64,000 nt of DNA from PALSA-693 sp963781155 (GCA_963781155.1 CAWAEC010000013.1:186001-250000); one strand, 5' to 3'. Positions 28,030 to 35,015 are shown, counted from the first letter of the stretch. Notes: a model not told the origin generated them from the letters alone. A program made the numbers and translations.

Positions 28030-28581
28030 ATGACTCCAGCGCAAACAGATCCCGGGCCGGACCCGGCCGCTCTGGCCCGGGACGCCGTGCGAGCCCTGGC
28101 CCAGTCCGTCAGTCACCGTTCGGACTTCTCCGACCGCGAGCTGGGAATGCTCGCCGCTGCAGTCGACGCGCTCGGCATGCCTCCCTCGCGCAGACCCATG
28201 CCGCCCACCGCAGCACGCTCTGGCGCGAACCTGAACCCCTGGTCGCCGGAGATGACGTACACCGTCGACGCCGACGGGTTGCGCGGCACGATCGTCTTTC
28301 CTCCGATCTTCGATGGGTTGGGCGGATTCGCGCACGGCGGATTTATTGCGTTGGCTCTCGACAATGCGCTGGGCTCGGTTGCGTTGATCCACACGATCAG
28401 CCGCACGGCCACCATCACCATCGACTACAAGGCCCCCGCGCCCATAAGCCACGAACTTCAGATTCAGGCCGGACTCGAGCGGATGGAAGGTCGCAAGGTC
28501 TGGGTGTCCGGGTCGATCAGCGACGCCGGGCGTACCCTCGCCGAGGCTCGCGGCCTTTGGGTCGCTCTTCGCCCCGGGTGA
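28030..28581 (+). CDS. Hotdog-fold thioesterase (PaaI-like)
   Basis: A 183-residue protein whose C-terminal 110 residues form a hotdog domain: GGFAHGGFIALALDNALG carries the usual HGG segment and the acidic residue of PaaI-type acyl-CoA thioesterases, followed by TITIDYKAPAP and a late EARGLWVAL strand. An N-terminal 70-residue helical extension is less typical. It follows the thiolase/OB-fold pair by about 95 bases and probably releases CoA from a product of that module. Confidence 0.8.
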   Translation: MTPAQTDPGPDPAALARDAVRALAQSVSHRSDFSDRELGMLAAAVDALGMPPSRRPMPPTAARSGANLNPWSPEMTYTVDADGLRGTIVFPPIFDGLGGFAHGGFIALALDNALGSVALIHTISRTATITIDYKAPAPISHELQIQAGLERMEGRKVWVSGSISDAGRTLAEARGLWVALRPG

Positions 28582-28806
28582 CCAGGACCGGCGCAGGAGG
28601 TGCGCTCGCCGCCGGGCCGCGCCGGGGACTTTCCTGACCATCCACTCCTGGTTATGTTCCGGCCCACGATTGGCCAGAGCTCATTGATCGCGCCCGTTTT
28701 CCTGGCGCGCCGCCTTCTCCTTGCTTCGGCTGTTTGCTCCTCTCATGCCGGCTTTCCCGATCACTCGCACTCTACGTTTCCGCCGAAAGCGGTAGGGTGA
28801 CGCAAC

Positions 28807-29841
28807 TTGAGCACCGATCCATCCTCTTCCCCAGCCGCAGTTCCGGGGCTGACTCGCAGTGATCCCCACGCTCCCGGGATCACACGTGCGCGGACCGCCG
28901 ACGGCTTCTTCTACCGCCTTCCGTCGGGAGCGCCCCTCACCGATACCGAAACACTGGTCCGCATTGGCGCACTCGGCACCCCGCCGGCGTGGAAGGATGT
29001 CTGGATATCGCCAGACCCGCTGGGTCACATCCAGGCTACGGGCGTCGACAGGCGGGGCCGGACCCAGTACCGCTACCACGAGCTCTGGCTCAAGGGGCGC
29101 GAGGCTCAGAAGTTTGAACACATGCTGCGCTTTGCCGGCTCCCTTCCCGTCTTGCGGTCGGCCACCATCCGGGATCTGGGCCGGCGCCACCTCGACCAGG
29201 ACCGGGTAGCCGCGGCCGCCGTCCGGCTGCTCGACCTCGGTCTATTCCGTATCGGCGGTGAGAAGTACGCCGAGCTCGATCATCATTACGGCGCCACCAC
29301 CATCCAGAAGAGCGACGTCACGATGACCCGAGGTGGCGTCACCTTCGATTACATCGCAAAGGAAGGCAAGCGTCGAACGATAACCGTTACCGACAGGGCG
29401 GTCCGAACGGTCGTCGGCACCCTGATCAGCAGCAATAACAGCACCGATGCACTCTTTTCCTTCCTGGAAAACGACTCCTGGCGGCCTCTCCGCTCCCACC
29501 AGGTGAGCAGCTATATCGCCAACCGCGCCGGCGGCCACTTCACCGCAAAGGAGTTCCGGACCTGGAACGCCACAGTATTGATGGCGTTGCTCCTCGCAAA
29601 CGCCAGCCCAGCGGCAACCGCGCGGAGTCGCAAGACTGTGATAACCACGGGCATTCGGGGTGTGGCGGAATGGCTTGGAGACACCCCGACGGTGACGCGC
29701 AGCTCGTACGTCGATCCCCGGGTGATCGCCCGCTATGAGTCCGACGGTGAGTTACCCGGCATCCCGAGGCTGCCGGCTGCACTGCCCGCGGCTGTGGAAG
29801 CCGAAGCCGCCGTAGCCGCCCTGCTCGAGGTCGAGGATTGA
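28807..29841 (+). CDS. Eukaryal/poxvirus-type DNA topoisomerase IB
   Basis: A 344-residue monomeric type IB topoisomerase. The N-terminal domain shows PPAWKDVWISPDPLGHIQATG and RTQYRYH; the catalytic domain carries RIGGEKYAE, GVTFDYIAKEGKRRTI, FTAKEFRTWNAT and the nucleophile tyrosine in RSSYVDPRV. It relaxes supercoils through a 3'-phosphotyrosine link and is a common accessory enzyme in actinobacteria. The start is a TTG. It stands alone in its own transcription unit. Confidence 0.9.
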   Translation: MSTDPSSSPAAVPGLTRSDPHAPGITRARTADGFFYRLPSGAPLTDTETLVRIGALGTPPAWKDVWISPDPLGHIQATGVDRRGRTQYRYHELWLKGREAQKFEHMLRFAGSLPVLRSATIRDLGRRHLDQDRVAAAAVRLLDLGLFRIGGEKYAELDHHYGATTIQKSDVTMTRGGVTFDYIAKEGKRRTITVTDRAVRTVVGTLISSNNSTDALFSFLENDSWRPLRSHQVSSYIANRAGGHFTAKEFRTWNATVLMALLLANASPAATARSRKTVITTGIRGVAEWLGDTPTVTRSSYVDPRVIARYESDGELPGIPRLPAALPAAVEAEAAVAALLEVED

Positions 29842-29898
29842 TCCGTTTGGCATGTCGACCCGCGCCGTCTACTCGCAGAGTGACACTAATCTTCACCC

Positions 29899-30199
29899 GT
29901 GACGACCCTGCCAGGCTTGCTGCTGCTGGTAATGGAGAACCAGCAAGTCGCCAACATTCTGCGTAGCCAGAACGCCCCGAACATCACCAGGCTGGCTCAG
30001 AGGTTTCCGATCGGCCATACCAGTTCGGCCTAGGCGGCGATGGCAACTGGGATCAACTCCTCACCCACGCCGGCCTGCTGGCCTCCATCGAGACGTATTT
30101 CGGGTTGGCGCTGATAAACGACGCATCCGACTCGAGCTATGGGAACATCAGTCCACTGCTGATCAGCTCTGCCCGCGAAGCTGTCGCGGGCCGGAGGTA
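29899..30199 (+). pseudogene. Remnant of a secreted phosphoesterase
   Basis: The first 45 codons read LLLLVMENQQVANILRSQ and continue NAPNITRLAQRF, which is the opening of the acid phosphatase/phospholipase C-like phosphoesterase family. After a stop, another frame gives WDQLLTHAGLLASIETYFGL, the typical end of the same family. The 150 or more residues between are gone, so this is a deleted and frameshifted remnant. Confidence 0.7.
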
Positions 30200-30313
30200 G
30201 ACGATGCGCCGGCCAAGAGCCCTGCTGTCGATCCGACCAAACGGGCATCCCGGTCGAATCAGCTTCCTCAAGGTTGCCGAAGCCCCCAGCATCGGTAGTG
30301 CCGGAATCGAACC

Positions 30314-30736
30314 TCAGGCCTGCGCGAGCTCGTCGGCCCGCCGGTGAGCCAGGTCGGCGTCGAGTACTGCATACTGGGCTTCCTCGATGGCCGCGTTGGC
30401 GTAATCGATGGCATAGGACGCATCCTCGTCCGCCCGCTCGGCCGCCCGCTGCGCGGCCTGGGCGTCGTGCGCGGCTTTTCGTTCCTGGGCGCCTTTGCGC
30501 ACCGCAGCCACGTGCTCGTGCCACGACCTTTCCATCTTGTCCCACCAGGCCGAGATTTTCCCCTTGTTTGCCTCTGCCTTGGTGTGCAAGGCATCGGCCT
30601 CGGCCTGGGCTGATGCACGGGCATTATCGACATCGCCTTCGAGGTCGGCCCTTGTCTTCTGTTTTGCGGCAGCCACCCGGTCCTGGACCTGCTTCGCCTT
30701 GACTGCTAGATCATTGAGTTGGTCTGACAGAGTCAT
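30314..30736 (-). CDS. Coiled-coil, Ala/Lys/Glu-rich hypothetical protein
   Basis: A 140-residue, almost wholly helical protein (VKAKQVQDRVAAAKQKTRAD, then AQAEADALHTKAEANKGKIS) with a central SAWWDKMERSWHEHV. There is no signal or membrane segment. Similar small charged helical proteins are common in actinobacteria and unassigned. It has its own ATG with GGAGGG upstream. Confidence 0.65.
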   Translation of the reverse strand: MTLSDQLNDLAVKAKQVQDRVAAAKQKTRADLEGDVDNARASAQAEADALHTKAEANKGKISAWWDKMERSWHEHVAAVRKGAQERKAAHDAQAAQRAAERADEDASYAIDYANAAIEEAQYAVLDADLAHRRADELAQA

Positions 30737-31159
30737 CCCTGGACCCTCCCCTCATATTTCACCTGCTCCCGAACTCGACCTGGTCGGCCAAGGGCGAGAC
30801 CTCAGCGACCCATTGTCATCTTACGTCCAACGGTCACCGACGCGCCGCTGAGTGCTCGACGCGGGACATGGCCCGGCACGCGTGGTGGAGCAGACCGCGG
30901 GGTCGCAGATTTGAACGTCACGTCAGATCCTCGTTGAGCGGTGCGACGGGGGTCTGTCTCGATGCCCGCCGCGTCGGTTGAGCCGCCCTCGTGGCTATTT
31001 GCGTATCGATGCAGTCGCGAGGAACCTGCGGAGACGAGGTAGCCACCGATTTCTTGAAGTAAAGCTTCCATACGTGGGATGGTTGCGAGCCCGCCCGCTC
31101 GCCGCCGGGTGACTGCCATGGTGCAATACCCGGCGCTGGCATGGAAAGGTCACAGAGCT
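30737..31159. other. Non-coding stretch between the coiled-coil gene and the TROVE remnant
   Basis: I see no convincing gene, tRNA or repeat here. The open frames are short and arginine-rich, as expected for shadows of GC-rich DNA. It probably holds the promoter of the minus-strand coiled-coil gene and the lost 3' part of the TROVE gene. Confidence 0.5.
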
Positions 31160-32190
31160 CACCTCGGCTGGGACCCGAGGCCGTCCATGCCGCCCGGCAG
31201 GCAACCCGACAGTCGCTCCCACGAGAAACCAGCCTCGCCCGTGCGGCCGTGCCGCGGGCGCGCAGCACCGAGCGGCGGCGGTCGGCCGGGACGGCCTCGA
31301 GGGCGGCCGCGGCGGCCAGCGCCGGCAGGACACCCGCGTCGGCGACTGCGTCGTCGTGGTGGCGGCGGTCGAGCAGGTACCGGGACAGGGCCGACTGGCG
31401 GTCCGGCCGGGGCCGGGTGGGTGAGCTCGATCACGTCCGCCATGCGCAGCTGGCGCGACAGGCCGTCGTAGCGCAGCGCGGCCCGCTCGGTGTACAGGCG
31501 GCGGACCGCGTCGGCGACACCGCGCTTGACCGGTATGGGCAGGTTGCGGCCGTGCGCCACGCCGGGCCGGGGTTGTCGGCTAAGTCTCGGAGGCTGTCTG
31601 GGCCGGTGACGCCGGCCTTCTTTGTCGCGTTTTCGCTTCTTCGTGCAAAGGAGTACACCTGGCGTCGCAAAATGTACGAAGAAGCAAAAATGCTGCAAAG
31701 AACGGCGCCCACTTCGGCGGCGGGGCGGTCACGCCGACGTAGTCACGCCGAGGCAGGCAGTTTGCCATCCAGTAGCGGACGAGCTCGGCCGGCTCGTCGG
31801 CGCGCTGCAGGGCGCGGGCGATCACCGAGCGACCTCCCGGTCCACGCGCAGCGACGTACTCGGCGGCCATCACGACCGCGGCCGAGCGCATCAGCAGATG
31901 CTGGCGCAGGTACTGGGCCTAGCCGACACGGCCGGCGTCCGGGTCGGTACCGGCAACGAACGCCGGGTTGGCGACCGCTACCTCGTGGACCAGATCCACG
32001 AAGCGGGCGTCGCGACCAGCGGCGCGCTCGTAGAAGGTGCCCTCGCCGACCATGTTGGTGGCAGCCAGGAGGAACAGCTCCGACTCGGCGTCGCGCACGA
32101 AGGCCCGGCCGCCCTCGTAAGTGTCGGCGCGCCGGTAAGCCCGTCCGGCGCATCTGACCGGGATTGGATTGATCGGCCTGGGGACCAGGC
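31160..32190 (-). pseudogene. Broken TROVE-domain (Ro60/Rsr) RNA-binding protein gene
   Basis: Minus-strand translation in changing frames gives the ordered blocks of a bacterial Ro60 protein: TYEGGRAFVRDAESELFLLA plus NMVGEGTFYERAAGRD (31930-32150), MRSAAVVMAAEYVAAR plus RADEPAELVRYWM (31765-31891), LPIPVKRGVADAVRRLYTER plus MADVIELTHPAP (31430-31550), SALSRYLLDRRHHDD (31340-31410, another frame) and FSWERLSGCLPGGMDG (31180-31240). At least three frame changes, a roughly 190-base insertion with a hairpin, and loss of the vWA/MIDAS domain mean it cannot make a normal protein. Rsr proteins bind Y RNAs and take part in RNA quality control, and are often encoded beside RtcB, as here. Confidence 0.8.
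31618..31702. repeat. 30-bp imperfect inverted repeat inside the TROVE remnant
   Basis: The arms 31618-31647 and 31673-31702 are complementary at about 25 of 30 positions and enclose 25 bases, so the region could fold as one long hairpin. It lies where the TROVE reading frame is interrupted between the YWM and LPIPVKRG blocks. This looks like a small non-autonomous insertion (MITE-like), AT-richer than its surroundings. Confidence 0.7.
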
Positions 32191-32245
32191 AGCAGAGGAC
32201 GCATGTCACGCGCTCTCGACCGCTGACCGCGCAGGCATCGTCGGT

Positions 32246-32320
32246 TGGCTGCGAGGCCACGGTTCGAACGCGGACCTCCTGGTTCAAAGCCAGGCGTGGT
32301 ACCAGTTCCACCACCTCGCA
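32246..32320 (-). tRNA. tRNA-Gln(TTG)
   Basis: A full cloverleaf with a perfect acceptor stem TGCGAGG/CCTCGCA, a GTGG/CCAC D stem, anticodon loop CTTTGAA (T33, anticodon TTG), T loop TTCGAAC, discriminator G and an encoded CCA. It is the last tRNA of the array in transcription order and the only one with CCA encoded. Confidence 0.85.
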
Positions 32321-32324
32321 AGGG

Positions 32325-32396
32325 TCTGGACGGAGAGACTCGAACTCCCAACCCCCGGCTCCCAAAGCCGGTGCGCTCCCATTGCGCCACGTCCAG
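32325..32396 (-). tRNA. tRNA-Pro(TGG)
   Basis: Acceptor CTGGACG/CGTCCAG, D stem GCGC/GCGC, anticodon loop TTTGGGA (T33, anticodon TGG), T loop TTCGAGT, discriminator A; CCA is not encoded (CCC). It lies four bases from its neighbour. Confidence 0.85.
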
Positions 32397-32401
32397 GTGG
32401 G

Positions 32402-32476
32402 TACTCACGGCGGGATCGAACCCGCACTCGCAAGGCTCTCGACCTTATGCGTCTACCGGGTTCGGGCCACGTGAGC
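32402..32476 (-). tRNA. Unusual tRNA with Leu anticodon GAG, C33
   Basis: Acceptor GCTCACG/CGTGAGT opens with a G-U pair; the D arm has the leucine-like GGTAGACGC. The anticodon stem TAAGG/CCTTG encloses TCGAGAG, so position 33 is C and the anticodon GAG. The long variable arm of leucine tRNAs is missing, the D stem has only about two pairs, and the T loop is one base short. It may be a degenerate or a specialised tRNA. Confidence 0.5.
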
Positions 32477-32483
32477 AGGCCGG

Positions 32484-32559
32484 TACTGACGGTCGGATTC
32501 GAACCGACACTGGCGGCGGTCTGAGCGCCGTGCCTCTACCGCAGTTGGGCTACGTCAGC
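32484..32559 (-). tRNA. Unusual tRNA with Leu anticodon CAG, short variable arm
   Basis: A complete cloverleaf: acceptor GCTGACG/CGTCAGT (first pair G-U), anticodon stem CGGCG/CGCCG with loop CTCAGAC (T33, anticodon CAG), T stem GTCGG/CCGAC. The variable region is only 5 bases, whereas normal leucine tRNAs are class II with a long arm. The charging amino acid is therefore uncertain. Confidence 0.7.
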
Positions 32560-32563
32560 AGGG

Positions 32564-32636
32564 TGGACCGAGCGGGAGTCGAACCCGCAACCATCTCCGT
32601 GCAGGGGAGCTGCGCTTCCGTTTGCGCTACCGGCCC
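32564..32636 (-). tRNA. tRNA-Ala(TGC) with C33
   Basis: Acceptor GGGCCGG/TCGGTCC contains the G3-U70 pair that marks alanine tRNAs. D stem GCGC/GCGC. Anticodon loop CCTGCAC places C at position 33 where U is expected; anticodon TGC. T stem GCGGG/CCCGC is perfect. There is one mismatch at 27-43. Confidence 0.75.
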
Positions 32637-32641
32637 AAGGG

Positions 32642-32710
32642 TGGCGGGGGCGGGAATCGAACCCGCCGGGCAGGGAGTATGAGCCCCCGCTGATCTCCAG
32701 ATCCCCCGCT
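32642..32710 (-). tRNA. tRNA-like, anticodon CAT (Met type), short D arm
   Basis: T arm GCGGG-TTCGATT-CCCGC and anticodon arm GGGGG-CTCATAC-TCCCT are clear (T33, anticodon CAT). Acceptor AGCGGGG/CCCCGCC has an A-C mismatch at 1-72, a position also unpaired in initiator tRNA. Only 15 bases separate the acceptor and anticodon stems (GATC-TGGA-GATC), so the D arm is reduced. Confidence 0.5.
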
Positions 32711-32714
32711 CAGG

Positions 32715-32775
32715 TGGGGTGACCGGCCACTCGAACCGACCCCTGCCGGGTTCCAACCGGCCGCCCTCCCGCCCC
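32715..32775 (-). tRNA. Degenerate tRNA-like gene, anticodon GGA (Ser type)
   Basis: A perfect anticodon stem GCCGG/CCGGC encloses TTGGAAC (T33, anticodon GGA). A partial acceptor GGGGCGG/TCACCCC and a TTCGAGT T loop with a poor stem are present. The D arm is nearly absent (7 bases) and there is no long serine-type variable arm. It is probably non-functional as an adaptor. Confidence 0.35.
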
Positions 32776-32799
32776 GAGCATCAGGCGTCAGAGCTTCAG

Positions 32800-32886
32800 G
32801 ACCGGGAGTCTTGCCCGGGAACCGGGTGGCCGGAGGTCAACGCCCTTACGGGCATTCACTTGTGCAGAGTGAAGTATTCCCCGGTC
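32800..32886 (-). ncRNA. Stem-closed tRNA-like RNA downstream of rtcB
   Basis: A perfect 7-bp closing stem (GACCGGG/CCCGGTC) encloses three hairpins: TTCACT-CTGCACA-AGTGAA, which looks like an anticodon arm with GCA; GCCC-GTAA-GGGC with a GNRA-type loop; and CCCGG-TTC-CCGGG. There is no D arm. It lies 80 bases after rtcB on the same strand. It could be a degenerate cysteine tRNA or a tRNA-mimicking RNA of the kind known for bacterial Y RNAs; the sequence does not decide. Confidence 0.35.
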
Positions 32887-32915
32887 GTCGCAGCGGGCGA
32901 GAACGGTTGTGGGTT

Positions 32916-32950
32916 GCGCGCCCGGTCGTGCGAACCGGAGCCGGGCGCGC
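32916..32950 (-). terminator. 10-bp GC hairpin after rtcB
   Basis: The arms GCGCGCCCGG and CCGGGCGCGC are perfectly complementary around a 15-base loop, starting 16 bases past the rtcB stop. There is no T-tract, so it may protect the 3' end or mark processing rather than act as a classical terminator. Confidence 0.45.
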
Positions 32951-32966
32951 TACCCGTGATGCTTGG

Positions 32967-34127
32967 TCAGGTTCCCTTGTAGTTGAGAACCTGGCGCAGG
33001 GTGTGCCGGACCTCTACCAGGTCGGCCTGGTCGGCCATGACCTGGTCGATGTCCTTGTAGGCGGCGGGAATCTCGTCCACCAGGGCTTCGGCCCGCTTGG
33101 ACAGCCACACCTTGCCAGCCATCTGGGCGGCCAGATCGGCGCTGGTGAACAGCTTCTTGGCCTGGGTCCGGCTGTGCCGGCGTCCGGCGCCGTGGGAGCA
33201 GCTGTTCCAGCTGACCGGGTTGCCCTTGCCGGCCACGATGTAACTGCGGGTGCCCATCGAACCCGGGATTACACCCAGGTCGCCCCGGTCGGCCTTGATC
33301 GCGCCCTTGCGGGTGATCCACAGCTGCCGGCCGGCGTGGGTCTCCTGCTGGGTGAAGTTGTGGTGGCAGTTGATCCGCCCGGTCTCACTACCGAAACCGA
33401 GGAAGGAAAAGACTTCCCGCATGGCGTTGTCCATCATCTGGTCCCGGTTGGCCCGGGCGTAGTCCTGGGCCCACAGCATGTCGGCGATGTACGCCTCGAA
33501 GTCTGCGGTGCCCTGCACGAAATAGGCCAGGTCCAAATCCTCCGGGGAGAGCATGGCCTCCTTGGCCAGCTTTCGGGCCTTGGCGATGTGGGCCTGGGCC
33601 AGCTGGTTGCCGATGCCCCGGCTGCCCGAGTGCAGCACCACCCACAACCGGCGGCGTTCGTCCACGCACAGCTCGAAGAAGTGGTTTCCCGAGCCCAGAG
33701 TGCCGAACTGCTTGAGCACCTTCGCCTTGCGGTCATCGCCCAGGTCGCCGGCCGGCTGGTTGGCGGCCAGCCAACGCTCGGCGCTACGAGCCACGCGGTC
33801 GTGGCCCTTGCCGACGCCGGCCGGGATGGCCGACTCGATGCGGGAAAGCAGCGGCTCAAGAGTGTCGGGCAGCTGACCTTCGGTGACATCGAGTTCGGCG
33901 GCAATCATGCCGCAGCCGATGTCCACGCCCACCGCGCTGGGGATCACCGCGTCTGTGGTGGGGATCACGGACCCGACGGTGGCGCCAATGCCGACATGAG
34001 CGTCGGGCATCAGCGCCACATGCCCGTCCACGATCGGGAGGCGGGCGGTCTTCTCGGCCTGGCGGATGGTGCCCGGGTCGATGTCGCTGGCCCAGGAGAT
34101 GAGCTTGTCGTTGATAGCGGTGGGCAT
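32967..34127 (-). CDS. rtcB: RtcB 3'-phosphate/5'-OH RNA ligase
   Basis: An intact 386-residue RtcB. Metal ligands are visible: C72 in DIGCGM, H149 in GSGNHFFE, H166 in LHSGSRG and H256 in HHNFTQQE. The guanylate-accepting histidine is H312 in SHGAGR. The enzyme seals RNA with 2',3'-cyclic phosphate and 5'-OH ends, as produced by anticodon nucleases or tRNA splicing. Its start has a strong AAGGAGG site. It sits inside the tRNA array, 58 bases from the nearest tRNA upstream, and is followed by a broken TROVE gene, so tRNA repair is the likely local job. No archease or RtcA is visible. Confidence 0.95.
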   Translation of the reverse strand: MPTAINDKLISWASDIDPGTIRQAEKTARLPIVDGHVALMPDAHVGIGATVGSVIPTTDAVIPSAVGVDIGCGMIAAELDVTEGQLPDTLEPLLSRIESAIPAGVGKGHDRVARSAERWLAANQPAGDLGDDRKAKVLKQFGTLGSGNHFFELCVDERRRLWVVLHSGSRGIGNQLAQAHIAKARKLAKEAMLSPEDLDLAYFVQGTADFEAYIADMLWAQDYARANRDQMMDNAMREVFSFLGFGSETGRINCHHNFTQQETHAGRQLWITRKGAIKADRGDLGVIPGSMGTRSYIVAGKGNPVSWNSCSHGAGRRHSRTQAKKLFTSADLAAQMAGKVWLSKRAEALVDEIPAAYKDIDQVMADQADLVEVRHTLRQVLNYKGT

Positions 34128-34184
34128 GTCACCCCCTCCTTCGTCTCATAGTTATGTCACTGGAGATGTTCTCGTTGAGGACAG

Positions 34185-34256
34185 TGTGGCCGGAGGGAGT
34201 CGAACCCTCATCGCAAGCGTGGCGTGCTCGCATCCTCGCCGTTGGACGACGACCAC
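34185..34256 (-). tRNA. tRNA-Gly(GCC) with C33
   Basis: Acceptor GTGGTCG/CGGCCAC, D stem GTCC/GGAT, anticodon stem CGAGC/GCTTG with loop ACGCCAC: anticodon GCC preceded by C33. T stem GAGGG/CCCTC with TTCGACT. Discriminator A, no CCA. It is the tRNA nearest to the rtcB start. Confidence 0.75.
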
Positions 34257-34293
34257 CAAATTCGGTGTGGTCCGTGAACCGGGTGAAGCAAGG

Positions 34294-34379
34294 CCGGTGC
34301 GGCTCTCACCCGGCCGACTTGCGGGGGTTCTCCTTCTCCGCGGGTCCTGCCGGGGAAGCATCTGGCTTCGCCGCACCGG
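34294..34379 (-). ncRNA. Structured RNA candidate closed by a 10-bp stem
   Basis: Perfect arms CCGGTGCGGC and GCCGCACCGG (34370-34379 and 34294-34303) enclose a GAAGC-CAGAT-GCTTC hairpin and a CCCGGC/GCCGGG stem that itself holds GCGG/CCGC. The result is a compact three-way junction of 86 bases in a tRNA-free gap of the array. The strand is chosen to match the array; the structure alone would fit either. A Y-RNA-like role next to rtcB and TROVE is a guess. Confidence 0.3.
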
Positions 34380-34450
34380 ATCAAGCTGAGGGTCTCGAAC
34401 CCCCGCCTTCCGGTTAACGGCCGGACGTCTTGTCGCTCGACTACCTGGCA
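34380..34450 (-). tRNA. tRNA-like, anticodon GTT (Asn), C33, defective acceptor
   Basis: Anticodon stem TCCGG/CCGGA is perfect with loop CCGTTAA (C33, anticodon GTT); T arm GGGGG-TTCGAGA-CCCTC is good and a GTC/GAC D stem is possible. With that D arm the acceptor strands do not pair; without it a 6-of-7 acceptor TCGAGCG/AGCTTGA forms. Either way it is not a standard tRNA. Confidence 0.45.
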
Positions 34451-34454
34451 CCGG

Positions 34455-34526
34455 TACCGCGACGGGGAATCGAACCCCGCTTTCCGGGTTGAGGGCCCGG
34501 TGTCTTGGCCTCTGGACCATCGCGGC
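34455..34526 (-). tRNA. tRNA-Glu(CTC) with C33
   Basis: Acceptor GCCGCGA/TCGCGGT (first pair G-U), glutamate-like D arm GTCCAGAGGCCAAGAC, anticodon stem CCGGG/CCCGG with loop CCCTCAA (C33, anticodon CTC), perfect T stem CGGGG/CCCCG. Discriminator A; CC without the final A is encoded. Confidence 0.85.
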
Positions 34527-34682
34527 ATGTGAGCGAGCTTGCGAGCGAACCATGAGACAGCCGGGCTCCGCTGCGAAGCAGCGGTCGCCTGCCGACGCGA
34601 ACACCCGAAGGTTCGCGCCATTACCTGTTTCGGGACAGGCTCGTCATCCGCCCGGATCACTCCCCAACTCGCAGATCTCTCG

Positions 34683-34756
34683 GGCCCTCGGTGGGGTTCG
34701 CACCCACGGCCTCGTTCCTACCAAGGACGGGCTCTTTCTCGCTGAGCTACAAGGGC
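34683..34756 (-). tRNA. tRNA-Thr(GGT)
   Basis: Acceptor GCCCTTG/CGAGGGC, D stem GCTC/GAGC, anticodon loop TTGGTAG (T33, anticodon GGT) on a stem with one mismatch, T stem GTGGG/CCCAC. The T loop is TGCGAAC, so position 55 is G instead of the usual U. The discriminator reads C. Confidence 0.75.
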
Positions 34757-34761
34757 AGGTG

Positions 34762-34837
34762 TCTCGCCGGCACGACTCGAACGTGCGACTCCCGCCTTCG
34801 GAGGGCGGTGCTCTGGGTCCAGCTGAGCTACGGCGAG
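34762..34837 (-). tRNA. tRNA-Arg(CCG)
   Basis: A canonical 76-base cloverleaf: perfect acceptor CTCGCCG/CGGCGAG, D stem GCTC/GAGC, anticodon stem CCGCC/GGCGG with loop CTCCGAA (T33, anticodon CCG), T stem GCACG/CGTGC. Discriminator A. Confidence 0.9.
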
Positions 34838-34841
34838 GGAG

Positions 34842-34915
34842 CGTCGACGGCAGGGGTTGAACCTGCATCCTCCGGTTTCGTAGACCGGCGCCTTGATCCA
34901 TTCGGCCACGTCGAC
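34842..34915 (-). tRNA. tRNA-Arg(ACG)
   Basis: Perfect acceptor GTCGACG/CGTCGAC, anticodon stem CCGGT/ACCGG with loop CTACGAA (T33, anticodon ACG), T stem GCAGG/CCTGC with loop TTCAACC. Discriminator G. It lies four bases from the Arg(CCG) gene. Confidence 0.85.
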
Positions 34916-34937
34916 ATGGACGCCAAGTGTGGGTGGG

Positions 34938-35011
34938 CGCCGTCGACGGGACTTGCACCCGCGACCTCCGGCTTGACGGACCGGTGCTACTACTCGCTGA
35001 GCTACGACGGC
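34938..35011 (-). tRNA. tRNA-Asp(GTC) with C33
   Basis: Perfect acceptor GCCGTCG/CGACGGC, anticodon stem CCGGT/GCCGG with loop CCGTCAA (C33, anticodon GTC), T stem GCGGG/CCCGT with loop TGCAAGT (G at 55, as in the Thr gene). Discriminator G, the expected base for aspartate. Confidence 0.8.
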
Positions 35012-35015
35012 ACGG

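Noticed and set aside
31079..32524. Several plus-strand frames over the TROVE and tRNA region
   Set aside because: They read through tRNA genes and antisense to TROVE blocks; their composition is Arg/Pro-rich.
34527..34680. Hairpins in the gap between the Glu and Thr tRNA genes (CCGCTGC-GAA-GCAGCGG and GCGAAC/GTTCGC)
   Set aside because: Stable stems, but no larger structure or tRNA signature; common in such GC-rich spacers.
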